Shown piece by piece: positions 1 to 9,092 of a DNA stretch of 64,000 nucleotides. The position numbers and the translations under genes were made by a program. This stretch comes from Bacillota bacterium (lineage in GTDB: Bacteria > Bacillota > SHA-98 > UBA4971): assembly GCA_030024085.1 (NCBI GenBank), contig JASEJE010000001.1, positions 1 to 64,000 of the forward strand, written 5' to 3'. A model generated the notes under the pieces. The model ran no database searches. It was not told where the DNA came from and worked only from the letters and a program-made list of their open reading frames with translations. Every line of letters starts with the position of its first letter. The first letter of the stretch is position 1.

Positions 1-106
1 CGTCCCCGGAGTGCAACACCGGCAACCCTGCAACACCGGCAACCCTGGATAGGACTTGCGCGCTGAAAAGTAGCGCGAATTTGTGGCGATCTACCTAGAC
101 AAGTCG
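1..106 (+). repeat. Dispersed hairpin repeat, copy 1 (cut by window edge)
   Basis: Right half of the repeat family seen again near 20.7, 26.2, 31.5, 44.2 and 61.4 kb. It contains the arm CACCGGCAACC twice within the first 50 bases, followed by a tail (about 50 to 106) that is nearly identical to the tail after the 26.2-kb copy. The left arm lies outside the window. It precedes ftsA. No coding potential is seen. Confidence 0.75.
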
Positions 107-195
107 TAGGGGAGGGTCAGAGCGGCCCGGAGGTTCCAGTTGGGGGTGCCGTAAGCCCGTGAACGCGCCGGGAAGCCCGCTCGGGGAGGTACCAT

Positions 196-1491
196 ATGCC
201 TGGTAGAAACGTGGTCGCCGGGCTTGACATCGGCAGCACGAAGGTGGAAGAGGTCATAGCAGGAGTCGGACCCGATGGGGGCATCGAGATTCTCGGGGTG
301 GGCGTGTCCCCATGCCAGGGGGTTCGTCGCGGCCTCGTTGCCGACATCGAGGCTGTGGCGTCTGCCGTGAAGACGGCAAACAAGCGAGCCTGCCACATGG
401 CGGGGTTCGACGTTCGAAGCGTGTGCGTGGGGGTACCGGCGATTCACACGGCCTGTCGAGAGACGAGGGGCCTGGCCGCCGTCAGCGGTGAGGATGATGT
501 CATCAGTGCCGAAGACGTGAAGCGAGCCCTGGATGCGGCGAGGGTGCTCGCGGTCCCTCCCGACCGCGACGTCATCTCTGTCCTGCCCAGGGAATACATC
601 GTCGATGGGGTTGGCGGCATCAGGAACCCGGAGGGGATGACCGGTGTCAGGCTGGAAGTCGACGCCAGGGTCATCATGGGACAGGCCACCTCGCTCGAGA
701 ACATCGCGACCAGCGTATCGAAGGCAGGTCTTGCCGTAGTTGGACGCGTTCTGGAACCTGTGGCGACCGCCGAGGCCGTTCTGGACCCCGAGGAACGTGA
801 GCGGGGCGTGATCCTTGTCGACGTCGGCGGGCAGATAACGCAAATCGCTGCGTTCTACGAAGGAACGCCGGTGCTGCTGTCGTGGGTGCCAGCGGGCGGC
901 GTGCACATCACGAACGACATCGCCATAGGGATGAAGGTGCCCGTCGAGCAGGCCGAGAGCCTGAAGAGGCAGATGGGGGTGAAGGCGGCGGGGCAGGCGG
1001 TCCGGAACAAGGCGACACGAGAGGGGACCCAGGAGGCGACGCGGAACTTCGCGGGGCAGAGGAAACAGGCTCCGGGCCGTCAGGCGCAGTCAGGCGCGCC
1101 CCCGGACGACGAGGATTTCCTGCGCAGGATCGTTGATGCAAGGCTCCGGGAGATCCTTGAACTCGTGGATGCCGAGACGAGGCAGGTCACGGGCAAGGGG
1201 CTTGCGCCGTGCGGGGTTGTCTTCACAGGCGGTGGCTCGCTCGTGCCGGGCATTCTGGATATCGCCAGCGAGATCCTCGGCCTTCCCGTCAGGATGGGCG
1301 CTCCGTTCGAGGTGAGGCAGCGTGGCAGCGGGGAAACGGGTGAGGTTTCTGCCGTGGCCCTCGGTGTCCTGGCGTACGTGGTGAACGATTCGGTGTTCAG
1401 GCTGTCGAGGGAGACGAGGCCGTCGCCGATCAGGGGTCTACTTGCCGGGGTCCGCGGGTGGTTGAGCGACTTCGTGAAGGACTTCTTCTAA
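196..1491 (+). CDS. ftsA: Cell division protein FtsA
   Basis: Actin-like ATPase that tethers FtsZ filaments to the membrane at the division site. The 431-residue protein has the phosphate-1 motif DIGSTKV at residues 11-17, the FtsA-typical GIRNPEGMTGVRLEV block near residue 140, a phosphate-2 motif VDVGG near 208 and the adenosine motif FTGGGSLVPG near 342. It ends in an amphipathic stretch (GWLSDFVKDFF) that fits the membrane-targeting helix of the family. ATG is preceded by GGGAGG. A polar, basic, Gln-rich segment around residues 270-300 looks expanded relative to usual FtsA. ftsZ follows 94 bp downstream, the classical arrangement. Confidence 0.95.
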   Translation: MPGRNVVAGLDIGSTKVEEVIAGVGPDGGIEILGVGVSPCQGVRRGLVADIEAVASAVKTANKRACHMAGFDVRSVCVGVPAIHTACRETRGLAAVSGEDDVISAEDVKRALDAARVLAVPPDRDVISVLPREYIVDGVGGIRNPEGMTGVRLEVDARVIMGQATSLENIATSVSKAGLAVVGRVLEPVATAEAVLDPEERERGVILVDVGGQITQIAAFYEGTPVLLSWVPAGGVHITNDIAIGMKVPVEQAESLKRQMGVKAAGQAVRNKATREGTQEATRNFAGQRKQAPGRQAQSGAPPDDEDFLRRIVDARLREILELVDAETRQVTGKGLAPCGVVFTGGGSLVPGILDIASEILGLPVRMGAPFEVRQRGSGETGEVSAVALGVLAYVVNDSVFRLSRETRPSPIRGLLAGVRGWLSDFVKDFF

Positions 1492-1585
1492 GGCACGACC
1501 TGGTTGCGGGTGTGGGTAGCCTCACCGGGGGCTACTTTATGTCATATAGAAGCTCGCGGGTGGGGCGGCGCAGGAGGGATGGCTT

Positions 1586-2647
1586 GTGTTCAACCTTGAG
1601 CTTGAAATGGAGCAGTTCACCAACATAAAGGTCGTCGGCGTCGGCGGTGGGGGATCCAACGCTGTCAACAGGATGATCGCGTCGGGTCTTTCAGGGGTGG
1701 AGTTCGTGGCCATAAACACGGACGCTCAGGCTCTCGCTGCGTCGGATGCGAACATCAAAATCCAGGTGGGGGAGAAGCTTACCAAAGGGCTAGGCGCCGG
1801 CTCAAACCCCGACATAGGCGAGCAGGCGGCCCAGGAGAGCTATGATGTGCTCCGAAGGGCGCTCGAGGGGGCCGACATGGTGTTCATCACCGCGGGCATG
1901 GGCGGCGGCACGGGCACCGGGGGTGCTCCCGTGGTTGCGAGCATAGCCAAGGAACTCGGATCCCTGACGGTAGGCGTGGTGACCAAACCTTTCTCGTTCG
2001 AAGGGCGCAGGCGCATGGCGCAGGCGCTGGCCGGGCTCGACAACCTCAAGTCCAAGGTGGACGCGCTGATAGTCATCCCCAACGACAGGTTGCTTCAGGT
2101 GAGCGAGCGGAAGACATCCATACTCGAGGCGTTCAGCCTGGCGGACGACGTGCTGAGGCACGGAGTCCAGGGCATATCCGATCTCATCACGGTGCCAGGG
2201 CTAATCAACGTCGATTTTGCAGATGTGCGCACCATAATGAGCGACGCGGGTTCGGCGCTCATGGGCATAGGCATAGCATCGGGGGAAAACCGGGCGCAGG
2301 AGGCGGCCAGGGCGGCCATCGAAAGCCCGCTCCTGGAAACGTCCATCGAGGGCGCGAAGGGCGTGCTCATGAACATCACGGGCAACAGCACGCTGGGGCT
2401 GTTCGAGGTGAACGAGGCTGCGGAGATTATCGCGCAGGCGGCGGACCCTGAAGCGAACATCATTTTCGGGGCCATGATCGACGAGTCCCTGAAGGACGAG
2501 ATCAGAGTAACGGTCATCGCCACCGGCTTCGAGGCAAGGGCACGCCAGCAGAAGGTCGGGCTCGAGGCTGTGGAGATCAGCGACTTCGCTCCGGGCGGAG
2601 ACGATCTGGACATCCCTGCGTTCCTGCGTCGCGGGCAGAGGAGGTAA
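1586..2647 (+). CDS. ftsZ: Cell division protein FtsZ
   Basis: Tubulin-like GTPase that forms the cytokinetic ring. The 353-residue product has the N-terminal nucleotide fold ([15 protein letters not shown], residues 13-27), the tubulin signature GGGTGTG near residue 106 and a C-terminal tail [11 protein letters not shown] matching the conserved peptide that binds FtsA and SepF. The GTG start sits 7 bp after AGGAGGG. The hairpin at 2676-2704 ends transcription. SepF, a second membrane anchor for FtsZ, is encoded at 24.6 kb. Confidence 0.98.
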   Translation: MFNLELEMEQFTNIKVVGVGGGGSNAVNRMIASGLSGVEFVAINTDAQALAASDANIKIQVGEKLTKGLGAGSNPDIGEQAAQESYDVLRRALEGADMVFITAGMGGGTGTGGAPVVASIAKELGSLTVGVVTKPFSFEGRRRMAQALAGLDNLKSKVDALIVIPNDRLLQVSERKTSILEAFSLADDVLRHGVQGISDLITVPGLINVDFADVRTIMSDAGSALMGIGIASGENRAQEAARAAIESPLLETSIEGAKGVLMNITGNSTLGLFEVNEAAEIIAQAADPEANIIFGAMIDESLKDEIRVTVIATGFEARARQQKVGLEAVEISDFAPGGDDLDIPAFLRRGQRR

Positions 2648-2675
2648 CGCGAGTCTCTGTGAGGGTATGGGTACG

Positions 2676-2704
2676 AGCTCCGGCACATGCCGGAGCTTTC
2701 GCTT
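2676..2704 (+). terminator. Intrinsic terminator after ftsZ
   Basis: Perfect 9-10-bp stem with arms AGCTCCGGC and GCCGGAGCT and a 4-base ACAT loop, followed by TTTCGCTTTT. It separates the ftsA-ftsZ unit from the spoIIGA-sigE unit. Confidence 0.85.
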
Positions 2705-2721
2705 TTCCGCATCGTCACCGT

Positions 2722-2754
2722 CTGACATATTTCTGTCATGAGGGGCTGTATACT
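2722..2754 (+). promoter_or_regulatory. Candidate spoIIG promoter with long spacer
   Basis: CTGACA (2722-2727) and TATACT (2749-2754) are separated by 21 bp, about 100 bp upstream of spoIIGA. The B. subtilis spoIIG promoter is a known sigma-A/Spo0A promoter with an abnormally long spacer (about 22 bp), so the length fits. Sequences resembling Spo0A boxes (TCTGTCAT) lie in the spacer, but none is a perfect match. Confidence 0.5.
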
Positions 2755-2856
2755 TTTAGAGAGGAAGGGATGCCTGTCAGTGGAAACATACGGCACGAGA
2801 GGCCGGATTGGCGGCGGGGGCGACGATCTGTGGGCCTGGCCCGGGAGGCGTGCGCG

Positions 2857-3735
2857 ATGACTGGTGGTGTGATCGTAAATGCCTGCGTAATGACGGTCGT
2901 CATGCACTGGCTGACACTGTGGGCGACCGCGGCGATACTGGGCTATAGAACGAGGCACTCAAGACTCCTGGCGGGTTCGGTCGCAGCAGGAGTCATCGAT
3001 GCCGCGCTCATAGCGATGTTCTTCGCGGACCGCATCCCCGCGGGGGCCGCGGTGCCTCTCGCGGCGCTCTCGATCATCCCGGCAGTGGCAGTCTCGTTCG
3101 GACGCCTGCCTCTGGCAAGGTTCCTCCTTGTATGCGCTCATGTGCTGGGGATCAGCGTGCTCGCCTTCGGCGGGGCGTCCGCTACCGCATATCTTACCGG
3201 CTGGCGCCTGGTGCCGACGCTCATCGGGCTTGTGGGCACAATCCTCCTGACGGCGGAGATCGGCTGGGGCCTTGTCCATCGAAGGGTCCGGGACTGGCTC
3301 CTTTTCGTGCCGATAGAAGTGCGTCTCGGCGAGGTGACCCTGAAGCTCGACGCGCTCATCGACACGGGGAACCGGCTGAGGGATCCGATAACCGGGTCCC
3401 CCGTCATCCTTCTCGAGTACAGCGCGGTTGCCGACGCCCTGCCGGAACGGGTGAGACGGGCTTTCACTGCCTTTGACGCAGGCGACTTCGGACTGGTGTC
3501 GGAGCTTCTGGCGGACTCCAGCTGGCTCGCCAGGTTCCGTGTGATCCCGTTCGTGTCAGTGGGCGCGGAGAAGGGCCTCCTTGCCGGTTTCCGGGTGGAC
3601 GAGGTTCGGCTGCTGGCCGGGCCGCGGATGACTTCCAGCCGGAACGCCGTGATCGGTGTGCTCATGAGGCGCGTTTCGCCGGAAGGGGCCTTTGCGGCCT
3701 TGCTTCACCCCGACATCCTTGCCGAAGCGTCTTGA
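2857..3735 (+). CDS. spoIIGA: Pro-sigma-E processing peptidase SpoIIGA
   Basis: Membrane aspartic protease that removes the pro-sequence of sigma-E in the mother cell after the forespore signal SpoIIR arrives. The N-terminal half (residues 1-135) has about five hydrophobic segments. The C-terminal half is a retropepsin-like domain with catalytic motif DALIDTGNRL (Asp near residue 169). I chose ATG 2857 because GGGAGG lies 8 bp upstream and the protein then starts at the first membrane segment, giving 292 residues, the usual family length. A longer frame upstream adds an Arg-rich non-homologous stretch. sigE follows directly. Confidence 0.93.
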   Translation: MTGGVIVNACVMTVVMHWLTLWATAAILGYRTRHSRLLAGSVAAGVIDAALIAMFFADRIPAGAAVPLAALSIIPAVAVSFGRLPLARFLLVCAHVLGISVLAFGGASATAYLTGWRLVPTLIGLVGTILLTAEIGWGLVHRRVRDWLLFVPIEVRLGEVTLKLDALIDTGNRLRDPITGSPVILLEYSAVADALPERVRRAFTAFDAGDFGLVSELLADSSWLARFRVIPFVSVGAEKGLLAGFRVDEVRLLAGPRMTSSRNAVIGVLMRRVSPEGAFAALLHPDILAEAS

Positions 3736-3813
3736 ACCGGCACTGTGGGCCCTGTCGCGGGGCCGGGGCGTCGGGGTCATCGCGGCATCAGTACTATCCG
3801 AGGAGGGACCAGG

Positions 3814-4554
3814 ATGAGCATTGGCTTGCGCATAGAACGGCGGCTGTCTGCTCTGCGGGTCCGCCTCGTGCTTTGCGCGATAAGGCATGGGCTCATCCGT
3901 GGCCACGTCGTGCTCTTCGTGGGGAACGGAGAGTCTCTTCCGCCTCCGCTTTCGAGCGACGAGGAGAGCGCGCTCCTTGCCAGGCTCGAACGGGGCGACT
4001 CTCAGGTCAAGGGCGAGCTCATCGAGAGAAACCTCAGGCTGGTCGTATACATAGCGCGCAAATTCGAGAATACGGGGATCGGCGTGGAGGACCTGGTATC
4101 CATCGGCACAATAGGCCTCATCAAGGCTGTCAACACGTTCGACCCGTCCAAGAGGATAAAGCTGGCCACGTACGCGTCGCGGTGCATCGAGAACGAGATC
4201 CTCATGTACCTTCGGCGGACCAGCAAATCCAGGGCAGAGGTCTCCTTTGACGAGCCTCTCAACGTGGACTGGGACGGCAACGAGCTTCTTCTGTCGGACG
4301 TGATGGGGACGGACACGGATGTCGTGTACAAGTGCATCGAGGAGCAGGTTGACAGGTCGCTGCTGGACGACGCGATGAAGAGGCTCTCCACGAGGGAGAA
4401 GCGCATCATGGAGCTGCGGTTCGGCCTTCGTGATGGGATGGAGAAGACGCAGAAGGAGGTGGCCGATCTCCTGGGCATATCTCAGTCGTACATCTCTCGG
4501 CTGGAGAAAAGGATCATCAGGAAGCTTCGCAGGGAGATGAGAAAGGTGGAATGA
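3814..4554 (+). CDS. sigE: RNA polymerase sporulation sigma factor SigE (pro-sigma-E)
   Basis: First mother-cell-specific sigma factor. The 246-residue protein has an N-terminal pro-sequence of about 35-40 residues followed by [12 protein letters not shown], the conserved start of mature sigma-E. Region 2 ([30 protein letters not shown] and on) and region 4 with its helix-turn-helix ([21 protein letters not shown]) follow. ATG 3814 is preceded by AGGAGG at 7 bp. It is co-transcribed with its protease gene spoIIGA. sigG is not adjacent as in B. subtilis but lies 12 kb away on the other strand. Confidence 0.97.
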   Translation: MSIGLRIERRLSALRVRLVLCAIRHGLIRGHVVLFVGNGESLPPPLSSDEESALLARLERGDSQVKGELIERNLRLVVYIARKFENTGIGVEDLVSIGTIGLIKAVNTFDPSKRIKLATYASRCIENEILMYLRRTSKSRAEVSFDEPLNVDWDGNELLLSDVMGTDTDVVYKCIEEQVDRSLLDDAMKRLSTREKRIMELRFGLRDGMEKTQKEVADLLGISQSYISRLEKRIIRKLRREMRKVE

Positions 4555-4625
4555 GAAGGAGCAGGAGACATGCGTGGGCGGCCGCCTGATGGCCAAATCC
4601 CGGCAGCTTTGATAGCCCGGAGGAC

Positions 4626-4655
4626 TTGACGGATCCGACAGGCTCGCGCTATACT
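4626..4655 (+). promoter_or_regulatory. Sigma-A-type promoter upstream of winged-helix gene
   Basis: TTGACG (4626-4631), 18-bp spacer, TATACT (4650-4655). The predicted transcript would start near 4662 and has a leader of about 70 bases before the GTG at 4734. Confidence 0.65.
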
Positions 4656-4708
4656 CATAATCGAAGGTGAGCTGGTGGGTATCGCGCCAGCCCTTATTTG
4701 GGCCAAGC

Positions 4709-4724
4709 TTTTTGGTCTTTTGGG
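4709..4724 (+). repeat. 16-bp leader motif, first of two copies
   Basis: TTTTTGGTCTTTTGGG at 4709-4724 is repeated exactly at 5526-5541. Each copy lies in the 5' region of a separate gene (winged-helix regulator, radical SAM protein). The function is unknown. A shared regulatory site or shared RNA element is possible. Confidence 0.7.
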
Positions 4725-4733
4725 GGAATCGTT

Positions 4734-5438
4734 GTGAGCCTGACCAGGAGAAGCAGGGAGTTCCTTGCGGCGCTGCAGAAGCTATATCGGGAGCAAAACG
4801 GGCCGATTCACTACGAGGACGTGGCGAAAGCGGTGGGCGTCAGCAAATGGACCGCATACGACATGCTCCAGAAACTCGCCGCTGATGGGCTGGTCGGCGT
4901 GGAGTACATTCTGAACAGGCACACAAGGACGCCGGGAAGGTCCATGGTGATGTTCCGCCCAAACGAGGGCCGGGAGGACGCCCAGAGCGGGCAGATGAAA
5001 CACGGCGGCTACCTGCCTTTCGGTGAGGAGCTTGCCCGAATCAAGAAAAGCCTGGTCGCCTGCCTTTCGGAGCTACGCGGCTCAGCATCGCAGGGTATCT
5101 GGCAGGGCCTCATGGAGAAGCTGGACCGGGCGAGCGGGCCGGCGGCGTTCTGCGGCTACATGGCCGTCCTTCTGGTTGCGTGCGCACGCCTTCTCGGTGG
5201 GAACAGCCTGGATGCCGTGGCGCGGCTTATGCAGGCTGGGGCGGACGCTCACAGCGCCCTCGTGGTATTCTCAGGTGCGATCATGGGGATGCTTGTCGTG
5301 CATCCCACCGTCTCTCGGGAGGTCACCGGGAAGATGGCAGGCTACATGAGGAAGTTCCAGGACCACGTCGACAGCTTGAGCGGCCAGGAAAGGAGCTTGT
5401 TGCTTGAGTTCGTGAGGGAGATTGCCGGGCCGGCGTGA
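4734..5438 (+). CDS. Winged-helix transcriptional regulator, uncharacterised
   Basis: 234-residue protein. Residues 1-65 form a helix-turn-helix/winged-helix domain (LTRRSREFLAALQKLY, then YEDVAKAVGVSKWTAYDMLQKLAADGLV) resembling the N-terminal DNA-binding domains of LexA- and MarR-like regulators. The remaining 170 residues are predicted helical, rich in Ala/Leu/Arg, with a hydrophobic patch near 140-190. I do not recognise that part. GTG 4734 was chosen because it follows GGGGGAA. It shares a leader motif with the radical SAM gene downstream, so the two may be co-regulated. Confidence 0.75.
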   Translation: MSLTRRSREFLAALQKLYREQNGPIHYEDVAKAVGVSKWTAYDMLQKLAADGLVGVEYILNRHTRTPGRSMVMFRPNEGREDAQSGQMKHGGYLPFGEELARIKKSLVACLSELRGSASQGIWQGLMEKLDRASGPAAFCGYMAVLLVACARLLGGNSLDAVARLMQAGADAHSALVVFSGAIMGMLVVHPTVSREVTGKMAGYMRKFQDHVDSLSGQERSLLLEFVREIAGPA

Positions 5439-5602
5439 CGGGGAAGGCAGGGGCCGCGCGGTCCGGCGGGCGCATGAGGCTCGCGCATAACGAGGGGTAA
5501 CCGGGGGAGGTGTTGTTTCGGAAGGTTTTTGGTCTTTTGGGTAAGCAGCAGTGCGTCGAGCACGGGTTGAGTGGCTCGGTGACGTTCCAGAAAGGAGGCT
5601 CC

Positions 5603-6991
5603 ATGGTGAAAGCATACGATCTCATGAAGAAGTATGGGGCGACCCAGGTGGTTGACTACATGTTTTCGCTGCTTGCGAAGGACCCGCAGCGCCATCTGGT
5701 GACCCTCACGAAGATCCTTGAAGCCTTGGCCGCCACGCCTGAGCACAAGGCTCAGATTCAGGTGGCCAGGCGGGCTTTCGAGAACCCTGATCACGTCTGG
5801 ACCCGGTATGCTGAGAGAGCATTCTCCTCCCTTCACCCGAACTTCCGCACGAAAGGGCTTGTCAACCTGTTCGTGAACGAGGTCTACCTGGGGTGGCAGG
5901 AGCGCAAGAAGCACGCTGACAGGCTAGGCACGAACATCCCCGCGCTTCTCGTGATAAGCCCGACGATGCGGTGCAACCTCGCGTGTACCGGGTGTTACGC
6001 CGGCAGGTACACGAAACGAGACGAGATCGACACTGCGACCTTCGACAGAATCATCACGGAGGGCAAGGAACTTGGCATCCACTTCATCGTGATATCCGGA
6101 GGCGAACCGTTCACCAGGGACGACCTGCTGGACGTGGCGGCAAAGCACGACGACGTTGTGTTCATGGTGTACACCAACGGCACCCTCATCGACAAAGCTA
6201 CCGCGAGACGCCTCGCTGAGCTCGGCAACATCTCTCCCGCCATCAGCGTGGAAGGCTTCGAGAAGGAGACCGACGCGCGGCGCGGGCCGGGCACGTTCGC
6301 CAGGGTGATGCAGGCCATGGACAATCTCAGGGAGGCCGGGGCCGTATTCGGCTTCTCCGCTACATATACGAGATTCAATACGGACGTCGTGGCGAGTGAC
6401 GAATTCATCGATATGTTGATCGAAAAAGGCGCCATGTACGGGTGGTTCTTCACGTTTGTGCCCGTCGGCAAGGACGCCGACATGAGTCTCATGTGTACCC
6501 CCGAGCAGCGGGACGAAATGCGCAGGCACGTGCTTCACATCCGCGAGACACGGCCCATCTTCGTGGCGGACTTCTGGAACGACGGGCCTCTCACGGCAGG
6601 GTGTCTTGCAGGAGGCAGGTCGTACCTGCACATAAACGCAAGAGGCGACATCGAACCGTGCGTCTTCGTGCATTTTGCCGTGGACAATATCAAGAACACC
6701 ACCATCAAGGATGTGCTGAAATCCCCGTTCTTCATGGACATCAAGTCGAGGATGCCCCTGAACCGGAACCATTTGAGGCCGTGCATGATAATCGACAACC
6801 CGCATATCCTGAGGGAGGTCGTGGCAAAGCACGGAGCGCACCCGACTCACGAGAGCGCGGACTGCGTCACCACGGTGCTCGCAGGTGCGCTTGACGAGTA
6901 TGCGGAGGCTTACGGCAGAATTGCCGACGTTGCCTGGGAGAAGGAGTACCCGCAGGCAAGGGCGAAGGCCATGGCGGCGGCCGGCGAATGA
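5603..6991 (+). CDS. Radical SAM/SPASM-like protein of unknown substrate
   Basis: 462-residue radical SAM enzyme. The [4Fe-4S]-SAM motif CNLACTGC is at about residues 124-131, followed by the SAM-binding GGEP motif (VISGGEPFTRDDLL). A C-terminal region with spaced cysteines (AGCLAGGRSYLHINARGDIEPCVFVHF) resembles a SPASM/twitch auxiliary cluster domain. About 120 residues precede the radical SAM core and are not recognisable. ATG 5603 was chosen because it follows AAAGGAGG; longer frames start at a weak TTG. There is no peptide-precursor gene next to it, so a RiPP role is not supported. The substrate is unknown. Confidence 0.85.
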   Translation: MVKAYDLMKKYGATQVVDYMFSLLAKDPQRHLVTLTKILEALAATPEHKAQIQVARRAFENPDHVWTRYAERAFSSLHPNFRTKGLVNLFVNEVYLGWQERKKHADRLGTNIPALLVISPTMRCNLACTGCYAGRYTKRDEIDTATFDRIITEGKELGIHFIVISGGEPFTRDDLLDVAAKHDDVVFMVYTNGTLIDKATARRLAELGNISPAISVEGFEKETDARRGPGTFARVMQAMDNLREAGAVFGFSATYTRFNTDVVASDEFIDMLIEKGAMYGWFFTFVPVGKDADMSLMCTPEQRDEMRRHVLHIRETRPIFVADFWNDGPLTAGCLAGGRSYLHINARGDIEPCVFVHFAVDNIKNTTIKDVLKSPFFMDIKSRMPLNRNHLRPCMIIDNPHILREVVAKHGAHPTHESADCVTTVLAGALDEYAEAYGRIADVAWEKEYPQARAKAMAAAGE

Positions 6992-7116
6992 GGGCCCTGA
7001 CCAGGCTTACGGCTCCGAGTGCTCAGGTGAGGCGGCCGAGGGGCGGGAGCGGACCGTCCCGTGCGATGGAAGGAATGCTTTTCACCGCAGGCCGCCTCCT
7101 GGGCTGCGATGCGGGG

Positions 7117-7392
7117 TCATTGCTTCGGGGGTTCGGCGTACTCGCTCGCCTCGACCAGGATGACGTCCAGGCCGATCCTGCGGATCTTCTCCCATGGGAT
7201 GACGTAGTCGTTGTACCTCCCGAGGATACCCATGAGCTTGGCAGGGCCCGGCACCATTATGGACTTCACCTGCCCGGTGGCGAGGTCGATCTCCATATCG
7301 CATATAGGTCCGAGCCTTCGGCCGTCGACGACGTTTACCACCTCGCGGGTCCGAAGGTCCGATATCCGGACCAGCACTACCACCACCCCCAC
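7117..7392 (-). CDS. ylmC: PRC-barrel sporulation protein, YlmC/YmxH family
   Basis: 91-residue single-domain PRC-barrel protein (RISDLRTREVVNVVDGRRLG...VIPWEKIRRIGLDVILVE), matching the YlmC/YmxH family of spore formers. In B. subtilis ylmC lies downstream of sigG. Here sigG and spoIIR lie on the same strand but 8.5 kb away, because an integrated element sits between spoIIR and ylmC. Several in-frame GTG codons (7392, 7386, 7383, 7377) could be the start; GTG 7392 is the longest. The attachment core is only 14 bp upstream of it and carries a TATAAT-like sequence on this strand. Confidence 0.85.
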   Translation of the reverse strand: MGVVVVLVRISDLRTREVVNVVDGRRLGPICDMEIDLATGQVKSIMVPGPAKLMGILGRYNDYVIPWEKIRRIGLDVILVEASEYAEPPKQ

Positions 7393-7405
7393 AGCTTACA
7401 CAGAG

Positions 7406-7420
7406 TATTATATTCGTGTC
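7406..7420. other. attL core
   Basis: TATTATATTCGTGTC, identical to 15937-15951. The following CGTGGCG matches AGTGGCG at the other end except for the first base. On the minus strand the core reads GACACGAATATAATA and lies immediately upstream of ylmC. Confidence 0.85.
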
Positions 7421-7476
7421 CGTGGCGCTTTGATACTGGCGGTTAGCAGGGACGACCCGCCTATGCTACATGAGCG

Positions 7477-7498
7477 TGACAGCAAAATGACAGCAAAA
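7477..7498 (+). repeat. Arm-type integrase-binding repeats, left end
   Basis: Two tandem copies of the 11-mer TGACAGCAAAA, about 55 bp inside attL. Three copies of the same motif lie inside attR. Direct repeats of this kind at both inner ends are typical arm sites of lambda/Tn916-type integrases. Confidence 0.75.
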
Positions 7499-7512
7499 CT
7501 GACGGTAAACGA

Positions 7513-7544
7513 GAAAGCCCCGAGGTTTTACCCTCGGGGCTTTC
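7513..7544. terminator. Bidirectional terminator at the 3' end of the capsid gene
   Basis: Perfect 13-bp stem with arms GAAAGCCCCGAGG and CCTCGGGGCTTTC and a 6-base loop. It lies between the capsid gene stop (7577) and attL, and could insulate the host gene ylmC from transcription originating in the element. Confidence 0.8.
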
Positions 7545-7576
7545 CGTGGGAGGAGGAGGATATGGCAAACCCGGCA

Positions 7577-8908
7577 TTACGCCGGCGGGATGATCCCCGT
7601 GATCTTGACTATGTGCTTCGGCCTGGCAACCGCCACGTCGCCCCGCCACCGCGCACGAATAAGGATCTGCCCCTTCGCGAATGCGTCACCAGCCTCGCGC
7701 GATATCTCAAGGCTGATTGGCAGCCTGACGCCAAGGTAGACCAGCGAGAAGTCGCCCAGCAGCGCCAGGCTTGCGTTAACCGCCGTTCCCTGGGTCAAAT
7801 CTGTCGGTATCGTTGAAGTCGTCAGCTTCCGCAGCGAATCCCACGATGCCGGGGCTTGCAGGGGCTGTCCCGTCGAATCTTTCAACCTGTCAATGGCGCC
7901 CATGTCTCTCGGGTGCAGGACAACCGCCCACGCCTGCCCGTTCTCGGTCGCGATCTTCTCCGCAGCCTGCGAGAAGGGATCGTAGGACGTTATCGCGGCG
8001 CCATTCGTCCCCATGCTGATAGACTGAATGCCGGTCGTGTTTGCGATGCCTAGCGGCTCTTCGCCTGTCCCGCTGCCGAGGAGGACAGCCTTGTCAATCG
8101 CTAGTGCCATGGCCGCGCTTATCGCGCGCTCCACGGCCTGTCCCGCCGTCGGCGCGTCTTCGAAGAGTTCGAGAGACATTCGCACGAGGCACGCAAGTGT
8201 CTTGCTCGTCAGTGTCACCGCCTCGAACGCCGTCGTCGCGTCCTCGGGGATGGCGACACCTTCGGCCTTCCAACCCGTGGTCGGGTCAGCCGCCAGCTTC
8301 GGGACGGTCAGGGTCTTGCTTTCCATCAGCATAGTCGAGACTCCGGCCTGGAGGGCTACGGAATTCGCCCGGGCGAGGTCTATGACGTATACGGCCAAGG
8401 GCTCCGGAATTAGAAACCCGCCGCTTGCGTCGGGCGTCGTGGATAGCGCCCTGCGCTCCGCCTCGGCATTTTGCCAGCTACCGGTTACGATCCCGCGCAC
8501 AAATCGGCCAAGCGAAAGCTCGTCCGCTCGTATGCCGTCAGGCAGGTCATAGCTCCGGGCCTCCGACAGCCGCTGGTCGGGCCGCAAGATGCGAATGCCG
8601 GACTCATTCGAGTCGGCGAGGCCGCCCCAGCCAGGTTGCTCCCGCCGGGCCGCAACAGTCCCCAGGGGCTTTGATAGGTCGGCCACCGCCTGCCTGCACT
8701 CTTCCGGGGTCCACGCCTCGGGCACCGCGCGCCCCTCGATGGCCGCGATCTGCTTCCCCAGATAGTTCGCGCCGCCCAGCAGTTCCGAGAATTGTCGCTC
8801 CTCGGATGGAGTCAAATCGCGATGCTCATTCTCGGCACGATCAAGCAGTTTCTGGGCAGCTTGAAGTAAACGCGCCCTCTCCTGGCGCAGTTCAGTGCTA
8901 TCCCTCAT
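7577..8908 (-). CDS. HK97-family phage major capsid protein
   Basis: 443-residue HK97-fold capsid subunit. Residues 1-110 are a charged, helical delta/scaffold-like domain (ARLLQAAQKLLDRAENEHRDLTPSEERQF). The capsid domain begins around residue 150 with the familiar DASGGFLIPEPLA segment, followed by a P-domain/A-domain pattern (LGSGTGEEPLGIANTTGI) and ends at residue 443. The ATG follows AAAGGAGAG. It is the last gene of the leftward operon, with its own promoter at 9093-9122. No protease or portal gene lies nearby, so maturation would need helper functions or be omitted. Confidence 0.9.
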   Translation of the reverse strand: MRDSTELRQERARLLQAAQKLLDRAENEHRDLTPSEERQFSELLGGANYLGKQIAAIEGRAVPEAWTPEECRQAVADLSKPLGTVAARREQPGWGGLADSNESGIRILRPDQRLSEARSYDLPDGIRADELSLGRFVRGIVTGSWQNAEAERRALSTTPDASGGFLIPEPLAVYVIDLARANSVALQAGVSTMLMESKTLTVPKLAADPTTGWKAEGVAIPEDATTAFEAVTLTSKTLACLVRMSLELFEDAPTAGQAVERAISAAMALAIDKAVLLGSGTGEEPLGIANTTGIQSISMGTNGAAITSYDPFSQAAEKIATENGQAWAVVLHPRDMGAIDRLKDSTGQPLQAPASWDSLRKLTTSTIPTDLTQGTAVNASLALLGDFSLVYLGVRLPISLEISREAGDAFAKGQILIRARWRGDVAVARPKHIVKITGIIPPA

Positions 8909-9092
8909 AGCAAAGCACTCTCCTTTTCCCCCGGCAAAACAAAAGCCAGGGGCTACGTGTCATGACCTCACCCGAAAACTCGGGTCGGTCGTGGTAGTAG
9001 CGTCCCTGGCACTTCCAACAGTTGCAGGGCGCAGGTTTTATTCGGTTTTTCCACCCGCCAGCGCCTCCAACGGTCGCCGCCGGTTCAACACT

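Noticed and set aside
1515-1545. Terminator between ftsA and ftsZ
   Set aside because: GTAGCC/GGCTAC hairpin is only 6 bp and followed by a short broken T-run. Too weak to call.
5603-6991. RiPP maturase
   Set aside because: The SPASM-like C-terminus is suggestive, but there is no precursor peptide, transporter or protease gene nearby.
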